Below, in pieces: positions 1 to 7,444 of a stretch of DNA of 16,445 bases; position 1 is the stretch's first letter, and every line of letters starts with the position of its first letter. The stretch is from JACOVP01 sp964390715. GTDB lineage: Archaea > Nanobdellota > Nanobdellia > SCGC-AAA011-G17 > UBA489. The stretch lies in assembly GCA_964390715.1 (NCBI GenBank), contig CAYMIM010000026.1, forward strand, positions 1 through 16,445, read 5' to 3'. The notes beneath the pieces are model-generated. The model made no database searches. It was not told the DNA's origin and worked only from the letters and a program-made list of their open reading frames with translations. The translations under genes were made by a program, and so were the position numbers.

Positions 1-707
1 GATGGTTTTCCAGAAATCATGTGCTTACATTTTACACTAGTATCTGCTATGATATTAAATCCCCGCTTTAATGCATCTTCACAAAACCACAAATCATCAT
101 GACAGTTCACATTCATGTCTGCGCGAAACTTTATTTTTTCCAGCACAGAACGATGCATTAATACACAGCCTAATCCACAAAAACGAATAGATATTATTTT
201 TTCCGGCACTACATCTTCGCTCGACAAATACCGCATTTTTGTTTTCACTCCCTCGACGAATCCAAAGAGCAAAGGTGTGAGTCTCTTTACTTTCTTGACT
301 TCTTTTCCCTGATGCTTTAACGTCAATGAGTAAGGCTTGTAATAGACACCAGAAACAATTTTTTCATTATGCCTAATAAGACGCTCAATAACATCAACTG
401 GCGGAATAACATCCTGCTCAAGACTTAAAAAATACTCATAATCTCCATCCAAGACCATTTGCCTTAAGATATTTCTGCTGTGGGGCAAACGCAAACGAGA
501 CTCTTTGATAAATTCAGGAGCCTTGACCGCTGTGATACCATATTTCTCAATTATTTTCGTATAGTCTTCTTTCTCTGAATTATCCACTAGGACCGCTGTT
601 TTATTTTTATACGTTAATTCTTTTACTCGAGACGCCCAGTCTGGCAAACAATATACATAAGGCGCCGCGGTTGGACTGCCAATCAGAATTTTAAAGTTAG
701 TTGTCAT
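1..707 (-). CDS. GT-A type (family 2-like) glycosyltransferase, truncated by window edge
   Basis: The frame is open from an ATG at 705-707 to the window edge, giving 235 visible residues; the C-terminus lies outside. It begins with a strand and loop typical of GT-A enzymes (KILIGSPTA, residues 6-14). It has an E97-Q98-D99 triplet after the hydrophobic strand YFLSL, at the position where a DxD metal/nucleotide-sugar motif is expected. Later come GLGCVLM (178-184), HDDLWFCEDA (203-212, the GT2-like acidic acceptor/catalytic motif) and a possible metal-ligand His229. It probably transfers a sugar from a nucleotide or lipid-linked donor to a surface lipid or protein; the substrate cannot be told. 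No membrane segment is visible. Its start overlaps the end of the upstream glutaredoxin-like gene by 11 bases, implying translational coupling. I am sure of the glycosyltransferase class, less so of the exact family. Confidence 0.8.
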   Translation of the reverse strand, partial: MTTNFKILIGSPTAAPYVYCLPDWASRVKELTYKNKTAVLVDNSEKEDYTKIIEKYGITAVKAPEFIKESRLRLPHSRNILRQMVLDGDYEYFLSLEQDVIPPVDVIERLIRHNEKIVSGVYYKPYSLTLKHQGKEVKKVKRLTPLLFGFVEGVKTKMRYLSSEDVVPEKIISIRFCGLGCVLMHRSVLEKIKFRADMNVNCHDDLWFCEDALKRGFNIIADTSVKCKHMISGKP

Positions 708-981
708 GGGGTTGCTCTTCAGATGGTTGTCGCGCTCGCTCCATCTCTACTTCCTTTTGGATAATCCGCTTGATCATCTCTCTATCAAATCCCGAGTAAG
801 TATGACTATTGATCACCAGCACTGGCGTTCCAGCCTGACCTGATAACTTGTACATTTCTTCGAAGGCAGCCTTATCTCGCGTGACTTCTCTATTTTCAAA
901 GAGAATATTGTTCATACTGAGCAAATTTTTCAGCATCTGGGAATAAGGATCATCATTCCTACAATAGACTATCACTTTCAT
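697..981 (-). CDS. Glutaredoxin-fold protein lacking the CxxC active site
   Basis: This is a 94-residue protein that aligns by eye over its whole length with small archaeal/bacterial glutaredoxins. It has the opening strand KVIVY, the active-site helix, the SGQAGTPVLVI cis-proline segment (T52-P53) and the GFDRE glutathione-side motif (64-68). Where glutaredoxins have C-P-Y-C it has D11-P12-Y13-S14, so both redox cysteines are gone. The only cysteine is C7, four residues upstream. Thiol-disulfide exchange by the usual mechanism is therefore not expected; a binding, scaffolding or single-cysteine role is more likely. The last 15 residues are charged and extend past the normal fold. It is the first gene of a two-gene unit with the glycosyltransferase. 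A weak TATA-like TCTTAAAAGG (minus strand, 1003-1012) would put transcription start very near the ATG. Confidence 0.82.
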   Translation of the reverse strand: MKVIVYCRNDDPYSQMLKNLLSMNNILFENREVTRDKAAFEEMYKLSGQAGTPVLVINSHTYSGFDREMIKRIIQKEVEMERARQPSEEQPHDN

Positions 982-1002
982 ACGCTCTTTTTTTCATTTT
1001 TT

Positions 1003-1012
1003 TCCTTTTAAG
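1003..1012 (-). promoter_or_regulatory. Possible TATA element for the glutaredoxin-like/glycosyltransferase pair
   Basis: On the minus strand this reads TCTTAAAAGG, about 22-31 bases before the ATG at 981, a spacing suited to a leaderless or very short-leader transcript. The match to an archaeal TATA box is weak. It lies back to back with the pilin operon promoter. Confidence 0.3.
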
Positions 1013-1029
1013 ACTTTCTTTCTCCCAGA

Positions 1030-1045
1030 GAAACCTTTTTATAGT
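1030..1045 (+). promoter_or_regulatory. BRE/TATA promoter of the pilus operon
   Basis: The sequence GAAACCTTTTTATAGT combines a purine-rich BRE with a TATA box (TTTTTATA, 1036-1043). Transcription would start about 25 bases downstream, near 1065, leaving a short leader that holds the GAAGAAAGGTG ribosome-binding stretch before the ATG at 1080. The 14-base core AACCTTTTTATAGT recurs exactly upstream of the KaiC-like pair at 12879-12892. Confidence 0.7.
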
Positions 1046-1079
1046 TCGCCTGGCGTCTTTCTTCTGAAGAAAGGTGTCT

Positions 1080-1523
1080 ATGAGTCGTTCTGGTCAAGCT
1101 GGTATTGAGTATATTATCATGATTGGGGTACTCCTGTTTTTCTTTATCCCCATCGTTTACTACTCATTGACCCAAGCTACGACCGCTGTTAAAATGAGCC
1201 AAGTGGAAAACATTGTGAATCGTCTAGGCAAGGCCGCGGACGCTGTTTATGCTCTAGGTCCTGGAGCTAGAGAAATTATTCCTATCACTGTCCCTGAAGG
1301 CGTACTCGATAGCTTTGTGGGATGCGGAGTGCCAGAAAAGTCCGGATGTCTAGAACAAGAAAGAAGAGAAATTTTACTGCGTGTCACTGGGAGTGGTAGC
1401 GTTTCTGATGTTCACATTTCAACAAGGGCCAACCTTACTGGAGAACTCCCCAAAGAAAAAGGAACTTATTTTATTAAAATCGAAACATTACCGAATAGCA
1501 CGGTAAATATCACCAAACGATGA
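1080..1523 (+). CDS. Class III signal peptide pilin (minimal, pilin 1)
   Basis: A 147-residue prepilin-like protein. The N-terminus MSRSG/QAGIEYIIMIG is a class III signal: a short basic leader ending in Gly, predicted cleavage before Gln6, Glu at mature +5, then a hydrophobic helix to about residue 30. An archaellin-type prepilin peptidase would cut it, and the helix would pack into a filament core. The rest is an extracellular domain with a conserved-looking LGKAADAVYALGPGA stretch, two close cysteines (CGVPEKSGC) that could form a disulfide loop, and NLT, NST and NIT sequons. A GTG at 1074 in the same frame is possible, but ATG 1080 is preferred because AAAGGTG then serves as ribosome-binding site. 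It is the first gene of the operon; its stop overlaps the next start (ATGA). Confidence 0.85.
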   Translation: MSRSGQAGIEYIIMIGVLLFFFIPIVYYSLTQATTAVKMSQVENIVNRLGKAADAVYALGPGAREIIPITVPEGVLDSFVGCGVPEKSGCLEQERREILLRVTGSGSVSDVHISTRANLTGELPKEKGTYFIKIETLPNSTVNITKR

Positions 1524-2029
1524 GACGAAAACTATATAAGTCACGACGAGGACAAATTAGCACAGAGATTATGTACGCAGTGGGCGTCATGATCATGATT
1601 TTCCTGTTGTTGACAGGAGTAACTTTTAATCGCCGCGGCGAATTAAAGAAAATGGATGATTATTTACAAAAGAGGAATGAGTGTTTAAAAGTGTCGAATA
1701 CCATCGCGAGTCTTTCCGCTTCTGGGTTTAATACTCGGGCAATTATCTCTGTTTACAATAAAGTATGGGTTTATGGGAATGGACGTATTGTTATTGATCC
1801 CTCTCAAACAGGCACTAAAGAAACTCCTTGCAGCTTCGCTGGAAAAATACACTTGCCTTCAACCAGCAGCAATCCCTACGTCGAACTTACTGGAGGTCAT
1901 AAGCACTGTTTTTTCAACATCAATGAAGAAATCAACATGTATGATGACACAGACATTTGCTATAATCTTTGTATACTTACTATTGATGATCCAGCACCTT
2001 TAATTAAAACATTAGGCTGTGTGAGATAA
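1520..2029 (+). CDS. Class III signal peptide pilin (pilin 2)
   Basis: A 169-residue prepilin-like protein. A basic leader (MRRKLYKSRRG) is followed by QISTEIMYAVG, a good match to the QxSxE class III consensus, and a hydrophobic helix to about residue 34. The mature domain starts with a RNECLKVSNTIASL helix and continues as a predicted beta-rich domain. It contains cysteines in ETPCSF, HKHCFF, DICYNLC and the C-terminal GCVR, an arrangement suggesting disulfides in an extracellular setting. It overlaps the upstream pilin by four bases and is one base from the next gene, so it is co-translated with them. I infer a filament subunit or minor pilin; which pilin is major cannot be told from sequence. 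Confidence 0.82.
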   Translation: MRRKLYKSRRGQISTEIMYAVGVMIMIFLLLTGVTFNRRGELKKMDDYLQKRNECLKVSNTIASLSASGFNTRAIISVYNKVWVYGNGRIVIDPSQTGTKETPCSFAGKIHLPSTSSNPYVELTGGHKHCFFNINEEINMYDDTDICYNLCILTIDDPAPLIKTLGCVR

Positions 2030-2030
2030 C

Positions 2031-2957
2031 ATGAACAAAAAAGGACAACTCAGCTACGAGTATATCATCGTGATAGGCATGGTATTGTTACTCGCTATTC
2101 CTTTCTTCTTCAGCTTTTTCCGCTATCTTTTGGGCGGGTTTGACAACCAGATGAACGCAGATTTGGTGGTAAGAGTCGCACAAGCAACGGAAACCTTAAC
2201 GAATTTAGGGGGCGTTGGCAGCAAATTAGAAGTTCCTGTGCGTGTCGCCAAAGTGATGCAAAATGCTATCGATAATAATCATATACTCTCTATTAAAACA
2301 TCTAATGGACAAACCTATTCCGCTCAAGCAGTCGCGCAAAACGTAAAAGTTGGCAGCGAAGCTCTCAAGGGCGATGGTTTTATCACTGTTCCGCTTATTA
2401 ATACTTATTTAGGCACTGTTGTTATCGGCAGACAACCGCAAATTGTGGCAATCTGCCCATCTAATGTAGATCCTTATTCTTCCTTATGTACTACTACCAC
2501 TTCCATCGCTCCTTCCGAATCTTTCCGCCTTTTGGGAGCTAACTTTCAGGCAGATAGTGAAATTATTATGAGCAAAATTCAAGGCTCAGGCACTGGATGC
2601 TTAAGCATGACTCCTTGCATCATCGACTCAGAATGTAGTCAGGGTCAAACTTGTGAAAATGGTATTTGCGCACATTTCAACCCCACTACAACTATTAGTG
2701 AAGGCGGACTTATTATGGATGTTGGCACAGCAGGAACAGGCGCTGGCACTTATGATGTCGCAGTAGCGAATCCCGATGGTAAAAAAAGCGATTGTGTTTC
2801 TCTGCAAGTAAGTTCACAACAAATTTCCTATTGTGGCAATAGCATTATTGATGAAGGCGAAGAATGCGATCCTCCTGCCGCATCGAGCTTGCAATGTCCT
2901 GATGAAGATGCAGGAGACTATAATGAATGCAAGTCTAATTGTAAATGCAAGAATTAA
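2031..2957 (+). CDS. Class III pilin with IPT-like and Cys-rich adhesin-like C-terminal domains (pilin 3)
   Basis: A 308-residue prepilin, much larger than the neighbouring pilins. MNKKG/QLSYEYIIVIG is a textbook class III signal. The first ~140 residues resemble pilin 1 (a TLTNLGGVGSKLEVPV stretch). Residues ~145-262 look like an IPT/TIG Ig-like domain (SFRLLGANF at its start, VANPDG near its end) that hosts an inserted Cys module (C190, C196, C202, C208, C213; pattern DSEC..GQTC..GIC). The last ~42 residues (C268, C279, C289, C300, C304, C306) carry CGNSIIDEGEECD, the signature of the Myxococcus-type Cys-rich repeat found on surface proteins. I infer a tip or adhesive pilin held by disulfides. 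Domain names rest on motif recall, not a search. Confidence 0.83.
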   Translation: MNKKGQLSYEYIIVIGMVLLLAIPFFFSFFRYLLGGFDNQMNADLVVRVAQATETLTNLGGVGSKLEVPVRVAKVMQNAIDNNHILSIKTSNGQTYSAQAVAQNVKVGSEALKGDGFITVPLINTYLGTVVIGRQPQIVAICPSNVDPYSSLCTTTTSIAPSESFRLLGANFQADSEIIMSKIQGSGTGCLSMTPCIIDSECSQGQTCENGICAHFNPTTTISEGGLIMDVGTAGTGAGTYDVAVANPDGKKSDCVSLQVSSQQISYCGNSIIDEGEECDPPAASSLQCPDEDAGDYNECKSNCKCKN

Positions 2958-2979
2958 CTTTCGATTGCTTTAATTTCCT

Positions 2980-3516
2980 ATGATACGAACGAAAAGAGGC
3001 CAAGCAGCAGTTACTGACTTATTCATAGCCATCTCTGTTTTTATTATTTTAATCACCATTACGACACTGACTTGGAACTTGTATAATATTCGATTGACGA
3101 GTCGTTTTGATTACGATGATATGATGATGAAGGGATTTCAAGTGAGTGATTTATTAATAAAAAGCAAAGGCATTCCAGCGGACTGGCATATCGCCTATAA
3201 TACTACTTATCCTAATCCTCGCGTTAATAATTGCTGCATCAAACCACAAGAAGTCATAGGACTAGCAGAAAGTGAACGCGTCATTTCACCAGAAAAAATA
3301 GACGCCTTCAAGGATATTAGTGATTCGCATCCCGAGATTATCAAAGATACCTTGAATATCAACCTCTACAACTACTACTTTGTCATCCGCAACCAGACAG
3401 GCAACGCTCTTTTGAACACTGGACTTTTTCCTTCTGGAAAATACGCCGTTAATCTCGCTCGCATCGCGCTTTACAATGGTCAACCAGTAATCATGGAGTT
3501 CGCCATATGGAAATAA
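2980..3516 (+). CDS. Pilin-like protein with variant (D-type) class III signal
   Basis: A 178-residue single-pass protein. The N-terminus MIRTKRG/QAAVTDLFIAIS has the basic leader, Gly and Gln of a class III signal, but no Glu at mature +5; an Asp sits at +6 instead. A hydrophobic helix runs to about residue 33. The ectodomain has a VSDLLIKSKGIPADWH stretch, a Cys-Cys pair (NNCCIK), IGLAESERVISPEK and a beta-rich C-terminus (NYYFVI), plus NTT and NQT sequons. The arrangement looks like recurrent pilin-like proteins of DPANN archaea, but I cannot name a family. There is no clear ribosome-binding site in the 22-base gap before it. It overlaps the next gene by ten bases, which argues for coupled expression. 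Confidence 0.75.
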   Translation: MIRTKRGQAAVTDLFIAISVFIILITITTLTWNLYNIRLTSRFDYDDMMMKGFQVSDLLIKSKGIPADWHIAYNTTYPNPRVNNCCIKPQEVIGLAESERVISPEKIDAFKDISDSHPEIIKDTLNINLYNYYFVIRNQTGNALLNTGLFPSGKYAVNLARIALYNGQPVIMEFAIWK

Positions 3517-4433
3517 AACGAAAAGGCATTATTTTTGCTCTGGACGCGGCGTTGGCTGTTACAGTAGTTATTATTATTCTTATTAACAGCTCTTATTATT
3601 TTAGCACGTCTTCCAAAGAATCACTCTCTCAATTGCAGCCTGTGCGCATTGGCAGTGACATCATAGCATTGCTAGATTTTGGCGGCAGTTTTGAGTACGC
3701 GTTTGATGATTTAAATAATGTTGAGAGTAATGGTGATGAAATACCTCCAGATCATCTGAATGTTTCTACTTATCTGCCAAAAAATTATGCTATGAAATAC
3801 GCTGTTACTGATATGAAAAAGACCTTAACTTCTACTGACCCTTTAGGCTTTTGTCCCCCGACTGGAAGCAATACATGGTGTGTTCTAGGGGGAGGCACTA
3901 CTTGCAATGCTGCTGGATGCACTCTTCCCTCTGGAGGGACTCTCAATATAATGCCTGTTGTCCAAACTGGCAAATCAGGAAGTCTGGGTATTCCTGCTGT
4001 GAATATTATTAATCCAGGCGAACACTTTATTTCAATTGGCACTGACAAAACCAACGCGACCCTTAGTCTTAATCTAGAGGTCAATGGTATAATCTCATCT
4101 AACTTAGTAGCCCTTGATCCTGACACTGGCATTTACTTCTGGGGATCGACGACACTTCCTATTTTTGAACTCCGCGATGATCCTAAAAATCTCATCAAGA
4201 TAACTAATCCGCTTACGCAATCTCCTGTTCTTATCAAATGGGTCAGAGTAGTTGGCGATGAATCCTATATGCGCGGCGCCTATTCAGATGATACTCTTAC
4301 TGGACTTCCTCTTGACCGCTTTGTAGGCAGTGGGGAGAGATTTGTCGCTATTATAAAACCTAATGGGGATTTTGAAGGCTACCATCTCGTGCGCTATTGG
4401 ATCTGGCTCAAGACGGTGATGGCGGGCCCATGA
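3507..4433 (+). CDS. Pilin-like single-pass protein with D-type N-terminus
   Basis: A 308-residue protein beginning MEIKRKG/IIFALDAALAV. It has a basic leader and Gly as in prepilins, but Ile at mature +1 and Asp at +6, matching the Asp placement of the preceding gene rather than the QxSxE pilins. One hydrophobic helix spans about residues 8-30; the remainder is extracellular-looking. Visible elements are RIGSDIIALLDFGG, a Cys cluster (CPPTGSNTWC, CNAAGC), and a repetitive-looking beta-rich second half with an NAT sequon. It overlaps its upstream neighbour by ten bases and its downstream neighbour by four (ATGA). I infer a minor pilin or pseudopilin. Whether the leader is cleaved cannot be decided from sequence. 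Confidence 0.72.
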   Translation: MEIKRKGIIFALDAALAVTVVIIILINSSYYFSTSSKESLSQLQPVRIGSDIIALLDFGGSFEYAFDDLNNVESNGDEIPPDHLNVSTYLPKNYAMKYAVTDMKKTLTSTDPLGFCPPTGSNTWCVLGGGTTCNAAGCTLPSGGTLNIMPVVQTGKSGSLGIPAVNIINPGEHFISIGTDKTNATLSLNLEVNGIISSNLVALDPDTGIYFWGSTTLPIFELRDDPKNLIKITNPLTQSPVLIKWVRVVGDESYMRGAYSDDTLTGLPLDRFVGSGERFVAIIKPNGDFEGYHLVRYWIWLKTVMAGP

Positions 4434-5686
4434 ACACCACAGCAGCATCACGGGGAGTTCTCTTGACTCTTGGGATTACCTTTCTCTCGCTTATTGTGCT
4501 TTCTTTCGCGACTCTTATTCTTCGCAACGCTGAAAATTCTGATGTCCGCCTGACAGAACTTTCTTCCATTGATAGGCTGTATACATTAGGTAGTTCCTTA
4601 GAACGCAGTCTTGGGCGCAGCTATTACGCATTGACAGGCATTAACCTCACGCTCAACAATGACACCATCACCCTAGTTAAAGACACGAAGCGCCAAGGAT
4701 CACCAAATTACTTCGCGCTTCCAGAAATTACTGATTCCAGCATCCTTACCATGAAATCCAGCAACATCTATGTCAAGCTCTTAGCTGAAAGCCTCACTTA
4801 TAAAACGACAACACTCGATGATCCTTTAGGTTTAACTACGTTCATTAATTATCTAACTTTGTTTTTTTATTACCCAAAATATGAATATGACTCATTCAAG
4901 ACTAACGCCCTTATGATTTATGGCTATACAGATGACAAAGCTAATATAACAAAAGACTACAATTTTAGACATACCGCAGCTGGAGCACCTTACTGCTGTT
5001 TAGAAATAAACAACAACACAGGCCTCTATCCTATCAACTCAACTTACCAAATTTTTCTTCTAGGCAATAATCTCAGCGAACTCAAAGAAATAAATATCAA
5101 AGCGCGTCATCCAACAAGATGTCCTTCTATTAACTGGAGCAATTCTGGGACACGCCGCTTAAACGAAGCCAATAACGGCTATGAGCCTGATTCTGGAGAT
5201 GTCAAAGTCAAAATTACTGTCACTGTTCAGAATGAAGATGCGGCCCGTCCATGCACTCCTTTAAATCCTCCAGATCATTATTATGAGATACAAGCTGATG
5301 CTATCCTTAATCGAACCAACACTAAAACTACGACTAATATTACACTTCCACAAATCATCTTTTTAGATAACTTGACGGATGATACTTTATTCCCTGGATA
5401 TGACTTTATTTATGATCCTAATACTCCACCATATACCTTTACCCCTTCAAAAGAAAGACCAGCTATTATATTCTATGATCAACTTGCGCAAGGTGAAACA
5501 GGAACGCCAATAGCACCAACCGCTTCTAATATCCTTTATCTTATCCAATATGACAATCCCATCCGCTGGGAAGTCACCTTAAAATATTCTATGGGTCCTA
5601 TAGAAGTGTATTCCACAGAGACTGTCTCCTCTTCCCTATCAGCCCTAAGTGTCTCGAGAGTACATCGCCCTGCCCGCTTTAAATGA
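4430..5686 (+). CDS. Large sequon-rich single-pass surface protein of the pilus operon
   Basis: A 418-residue protein. The start is placed at ATG 4430-4432 because it overlaps the upstream stop as ATGA; a TTG 33 bases earlier is in frame but would lie deep in the previous gene. The N-terminus MNTTAASRGVLLTLGITFL has an Arg-Gly followed by a hydrophobic helix to about residue 31, pilin-like in layout but without Gln+1 or an acidic residue at +5/+6, so cleavage is doubtful. The ectodomain contains about ten N-x-S/T sequons (for example NLT, NDT, NIT, NNT, NST, NLS, NWS, NRT), a Cys-Cys pair (PYCCLE) and other scattered cysteines. I infer an extracytoplasmic accessory protein of the filament or secretion machine. 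The family is not recognised. Confidence 0.72.
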   Translation: MNTTAASRGVLLTLGITFLSLIVLSFATLILRNAENSDVRLTELSSIDRLYTLGSSLERSLGRSYYALTGINLTLNNDTITLVKDTKRQGSPNYFALPEITDSSILTMKSSNIYVKLLAESLTYKTTTLDDPLGLTTFINYLTLFFYYPKYEYDSFKTNALMIYGYTDDKANITKDYNFRHTAAGAPYCCLEINNNTGLYPINSTYQIFLLGNNLSELKEINIKARHPTRCPSINWSNSGTRRLNEANNGYEPDSGDVKVKITVTVQNEDAARPCTPLNPPDHYYEIQADAILNRTNTKTTTNITLPQIIFLDNLTDDTLFPGYDFIYDPNTPPYTFTPSKERPAIIFYDQLAQGETGTPIAPTASNILYLIQYDNPIRWEVTLKYSMGPIEVYSTETVSSSLSALSVSRVHRPARFK

Positions 5687-5770
5687 GTTTTACGAGGACC
5701 TGTTGTAACCATTCTTGAAGTACAGCAATAATTAATAAAGCCCTACAGAGCCTATTTTGGAGAGATGGTG

Positions 5771-7444
5771 ATGGAGCTTATTTTTCGTAGCATATTTTGG
5801 ATAGGGATAGCTTCCCTTGTCGCTTCTCTTTTCATAGATTTTTCTATCTTTACGAGCTACTTTGTGCTCTGTTTTTTTGGAGGCATACTTCTTGTTGTGT
5901 ATTCTCTCACCGAACAATATTTTATGAAAAAAACACAAACCCCTTTTATCCCAGCGCAAGCTCAACCTGTACAGCAGCAACAGCCAGCAGCCATCGCCAA
6001 TCGTTTAATTCCTCTCAAAGAGATATTATCGCCGCCTGTACAACTAAAACCTCATGTAAGTTTTTTTACTCGCTTTTTTCATCATCAACCACGACCATCC
6101 GCAAAACCACTTCCTATCGCTTCTCTCGCTAATGTCAAAACTCTTTTCACTGAAGATCTTCACTTGCAACGCCAGCAACGAGCGCCAGGCACTTTCCAAC
6201 GACCCGCGACGCAGCAACCAGTAGCATTCTCACGACCATCTCCACCAGCAGCGCAAAAACAACAATCCCAATTACCTTTTGAAGAGGGATTAGAACATTA
6301 TGTGCCTACAGGCGCTGACCAATTACCTCACGACCATCATAATCGCTATGAAGAAGAACGTGAAACAATGTCACAACCTTCTGACACGCGGTACCAACAG
6401 GCAAGTCAGCAGAGACTATCTCCACAACAACCATTACATCATCTCTCTCTGCTGCACTACCTGCATTATAAAGACAAGAAGCATGAAAAAATTCTGTTTA
6501 CTGTCTTACTCTGCTTAAGCCTTATTTTACTGGCAATTAGTCTTGTCATTCCCTTTACTGAGTATCTCGCCTTTGTAGTGTCCCTTCTTTTCCTCAGCTT
6601 AATTCTCTTGAGCTCCTCTGTCGCAGAATTGATTCATTCGCATCGTCACTCACTGGACATTCCCGTCATCCAACCTACAAGCATAACTCAACCCACTCAA
6701 CAGCCTAGCATAGCAAAAACACTTCTCCCACAACAACAGAAAACAACAGCACAAACACCAGCAAGACAAATCCAGCAAGCTTCTCCATCCTCCCAACAAA
6801 GCGCTGAACAACTCTCCACTCTTATCGCTTATGTGCAACAATCTGTTAAACAACATTATCCTCTTGATGCCATCCGCGCAGCCGCAAAACAATCTGGATG
6901 GCCCGATACACTTGTCGAGCACGCAATTCTTTCTATACAAGGATCTTCTGGAAAGAAAAAGAAAGTGATTATTTTAGTTGGATTAGTTTCCGTACTCTTA
7001 GTCTTTTTGTTAGTCTTAAATAATAGCGATATGTTCCTAGTGCCTTACTGGTTCCAATTATTGGGCGACGCTTCTCCGCAATTTTATTTCATTATGATAG
7101 GTGTTTTTTTACTAGTAATCATCCTCTTTGTCAATAAAGTTAGAAAGACCTATAGCGCAAAGAAAATCCATTACAGAATTGAGGAAGAGCAGCATATCGC
7201 TGAAATTAAACATGAACTTGAGCGATCACCAACTACCATTGTCCGTGGCACCTATGAGACTGACTTTGACCGCCTCTATCGCTTAGTCTCTGAGAAACAA
7301 AAACTTACCATTACTGAAGTCGCGCAAGGCTTTAATGTGTCACGCAAAGAAGCGGAAGAGTGGGGGAAAATCTTAAAAGAGCAGGGATTAATTGAATTAC
7401 ATTACCCGACAGTAGGAGATCTTGAATTACTATGGAAAAAATAG
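5771..7444 (+). CDS. Multi-spanning membrane protein with Q/P-rich linkers and C-terminal winged helix
   Basis: About 557 residues. ATG 5771 is preferred over ATG 5765 because GGAG at 5759-5762 is then well spaced. Counting from 5765, two TM helices lie near 8-25 and 30-47. A long Q/P/H-rich, low-complexity cytoplasmic-type region runs ~56-240. Two TMs follow at ~243-290, then a second Q-rich linker. Next is a small helical module (~347-391, ending GWPDTLVEHAI) of a kind often seen in archaeal membrane proteins, then two TMs (~401-420, ~441-458). A winged helix-turn-helix closes it (~497-553, with KLTITEVAQGFNVSRKEAEEW and the wing GLIELHYPTVG). It overlaps the ATPase gene by 13 bases. It may be a membrane-bound regulator or an assembly scaffold; which one is inference. 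A weak TATA-like AATTAATAAAG at 5729-5739 could be an internal promoter. Confidence 0.8.
   Translation: MELIFRSIFWIGIASLVASLFIDFSIFTSYFVLCFFGGILLVVYSLTEQYFMKKTQTPFIPAQAQPVQQQQPAAIANRLIPLKEILSPPVQLKPHVSFFTRFFHHQPRPSAKPLPIASLANVKTLFTEDLHLQRQQRAPGTFQRPATQQPVAFSRPSPPAAQKQQSQLPFEEGLEHYVPTGADQLPHDHHNRYEEERETMSQPSDTRYQQASQQRLSPQQPLHHLSLLHYLHYKDKKHEKILFTVLLCLSLILLAISLVIPFTEYLAFVVSLLFLSLILLSSSVAELIHSHRHSLDIPVIQPTSITQPTQQPSIAKTLLPQQQKTTAQTPARQIQQASPSSQQSAEQLSTLIAYVQQSVKQHYPLDAIRAAAKQSGWPDTLVEHAILSIQGSSGKKKKVIILVGLVSVLLVFLLVLNNSDMFLVPYWFQLLGDASPQFYFIMIGVFLLVIILFVNKVRKTYSAKKIHYRIEEEQHIAEIKHELERSPTTIVRGTYETDFDRLYRLVSEKQKLTITEVAQGFNVSRKEAEEWGKILKEQGLIELHYPTVGDLELLWKK

Noticed and set aside
115..312. Plus-strand open frame at the left end
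   Set aside because: It is antisense to a recognisable glycosyltransferase that is open through the same stretch.
3785..4132. 115-codon open frame on the minus strand
   Set aside because: It is wholly antisense to the D-type pilin gene, Pro-rich with no family resemblance and no promoter; a frame shadow.
5692..5764. Terminator or full promoter between the sequon-rich protein and the winged-helix protein
   Set aside because: No stem with a T-run is present, and the TATA-like AATTAATAAAG lacks a BRE; at most a weak internal promoter.
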